Assembly (NCBI GenBank): GCA_965371355.1
Contig: CBDUYD010000026.1
Coordinates: 1-23,202, forward strand
Source: JASJHI01 sp965371355
GTDB lineage: Bacteria; Actinomycetota; Acidimicrobiia; Acidimicrobiales; Ilumatobacteraceae
DNA length: 23,202 nucleotides
Direction: 5' to 3'
Under the pieces are notes generated by a model. That model ran no database searches. It worked only from the letters and a program-made list of their open reading frames with translations, and was not told where the DNA came from. Shown here piece by piece: positions 22,337 to 23,202 of this stretch. The position numbers were made by a program, and so were the translations under genes. Within the stretch, counting starts at the first letter, position 1; each line of letters begins with the position of its first letter.

Positions 22337-22350
22337 GTATGCTGGCATAC
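22337..22350. promoter_or_regulatory. Palindromic operator and -10 box of the vapBC module
   Basis: GTATGC-TG-GCATAC is a perfect 6+2+6 palindrome directly before the ATG at 22351. It contains TATGCT (22338-22343), a good -10 box seven bases before that ATG. The transcript would start at or next to the start codon, and an antitoxin bound to the palindrome would block it. This is the usual autoregulation of such modules. Confidence 0.55.
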
Positions 22351-22584
22351 ATGCAAAGGACAACGGTCAAGCTCCCCGACGATCTCGACGCCCGGCTGCG
22401 ACATGAAGCTGAGCGTCGAGGGATCACCGTGTCCGAACTCACCAGAGAAGCGATCGAGACGCTCCTCGTCGCGCCGCAAGGTAAACGTCGTCTCCTCGCC
22501 GCGGGCGCCGGCGCAAGCGGACGCACCGACATCTCCGAGCGCATCGAAGAGATTCTCGCCAGCGAGGTCGGCTCATCGCACTGA
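22351..22584 (+). CDS. vapB: Ribbon-helix-helix antitoxin (VapB/CopG type)
   Basis: The 77-residue protein starts with a ribbon-helix-helix DNA-binding domain: strand QRTTVKLPDDL, helix DARLRHEAERRG, and ITVSELTREAIETLL. A basic linker and an acidic C-terminal helix (DISERIEEILASE) follow, which would wrap the toxin. ATG 22351 is preferred over the in-frame ATG 22339, because the latter lies inside the palindromic operator and the -10 box; the RHH strand also normally begins right after the first Met. Its TGA overlaps the proposed CTG start of the PIN toxin. Role: neutralises VapC and represses the operon. Confidence 0.85.
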   Translation: MQRTTVKLPDDLDARLRHEAERRGITVSELTREAIETLLVAPQGKRRLLAAGAGASGRTDISERIEEILASEVGSSH

Positions 22585-22985
22585 TCGTCGACGCGGGCCC
22601 GCTGTACGCGTACATCGACCGCGACGACCGCCACCACGCAGCAAGCCTCGACCTGCTCGAAACACACCCCGGGCCCCTGATCGTGCCCACCCTCGTGATC
22701 ACAGAGGTGACCCACCTAGTGGGCACACGACTCGGCGTTGATCCCGAGGTGCGGTTCCTCGGAGATCTCGCCGCCGGCAATCTGATCGCCGAACCAGTCG
22801 CTGCATCGGACTGGATGCGCATCGCCGAACTCGTGATGCAATACGCCGATCTCCCTCTTGGCACAGTCGATGCATCCGTGATCGCTGCCGCCGAACGGCT
22901 CGGCATCAACGACATCGCAACACTCGATCGACGCCACTTCACAGTCGTTCAATCGAACATTGGCATCCTGAACCTGCTTCCCTGA
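22581..22985 (+). CDS. vapC: PIN-domain toxin (VapC-type ribonuclease), probable CTG start
   Basis: Read from CTG 22581, the 134-residue product begins IVDAGPLYAYID, the normal first strand of a PIN domain. It holds the complete acidic set Asp4, Glu42 (ITEVTH), Asp97 (TVDASV) and Asp116 (ATLDRRHF), the Mg2+ site of these RNA-cleaving toxins. No ATG, GTG or TTG exists in frame before GTG 22683, and starting there would delete the first 34 residues including Asp4. CTG overlaps the antitoxin stop (CTGA), exactly where an ATGA overlap would be expected. The alternatives are a mutated, inactive toxin or a base error at 22581. Confidence 0.75.
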   Translation: MIVDAGPLYAYIDRDDRHHAASLDLLETHPGPLIVPTLVITEVTHLVGTRLGVDPEVRFLGDLAAGNLIAEPVAASDWMRIAELVMQYADLPLGTVDASVIAAAERLGINDIATLDRRHFTVVQSNIGILNLLP

Positions 22986-23202
22986 AACCCGTCCCTCAGA
23001 CTGCTCCACAACGTGCAGCCTCAAGCCGGGTCACGACCGTCCGATAGCCGCACGTCAGCGAGCGACCAACCGAACGGAAACGCACGATGGGCAGGGGCCA
23101 GGCCATCGCCTATGCCGGATGCCGAGAACTCGAGCACTGCGGGCGGTGCTTAGTGAGGACGTGCTCGTCGTAGCCGATGCCGTGCTCGACGGTGTGAATC
23201 AG

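Noticed and set aside
23087..23173. 28-codon plus-strand frame with four cysteines (CRELEHCGRCLVRTC)
   Set aside because: It is too short, without a good ribosome binding site or metallothionein pattern; chance is the simplest explanation.
23110..23202. Minus-strand open frame entering from the right edge, ending at 23110
   Set aside because: Only 30 codons are visible, with no motif and unremarkable codon use, so it cannot be supported as a gene end.
1..23202. CRISPR arrays, tRNA/rRNA genes, insertion sequences, prophage genes
   Set aside because: I saw no regularly spaced repeats, no cloverleaf or rRNA-like segments and no transposase or phage proteins. The island shows no terminal repeats or integrase.

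Overview
The window is high-GC, densely packed bacterial DNA with many 1-4 base start/stop overlaps, GTG starts, TAnnnT boxes directly before start codons (possible leaderless mRNAs) and a SEC-C methionine aminopeptidase. This style suggests an actinobacterium, perhaps an Acidimicrobiia/Ilumatobacter-like lineage. The taxonomic guess is inference, because no rRNA or marker phylogeny is available.

Region 1 (1-2623, + strand) is the end of a respiratory/copper operon: a gene cut by the left edge, a cytochrome c lipoprotein, a SCO1/SenC lipoprotein, a cupredoxin-like lipoprotein and a five-helix exported membrane protein, linked by overlaps. Region 2 (2603-4600, - strand) holds a SEC-C type I methionine aminopeptidase and two VOC-fold proteins.

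Region 3 (4601-21387, + strand) is the centrepiece: a FadR-type GntR regulator followed by a collinear catabolic and transport island of about 16 kb. It encodes a VOC dioxygenase-like protein, a cupin, HyuA/HyuB, an acyl-CoA-ligase-like enzyme, a GbcA/CntA-like Rieske oxygenase, a complete BMP-type ABC importer (binding lipoprotein, double ATPase, two permeases), an amidohydrolase, an aldo/keto reductase and a second, VanA-like Rieske oxygenase. Three copies of one extended GGTCTGACCA operator lie before the regulator (divergent with the VOC pair), before the enzyme operon and before the transporter. They tie the island into one local regulon. The likely job is uptake and oxidative/hydrolytic breakdown of a small N-containing, possibly N-methylated, purine-like or hydantoin-like compound. 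The substrate cannot be fixed from sequence.

Region 4 (21388-23202) is less GC-rich in style and accessory in character: a spacer with a hairpin, a minus-strand acidic lipoprotein, a possibly decayed open frame, and a VapBC toxin-antitoxin pair. The vapB promoter and operator overlap, and the vapC toxin seems to need a CTG start. The last 217 bases hold no gene I can support.
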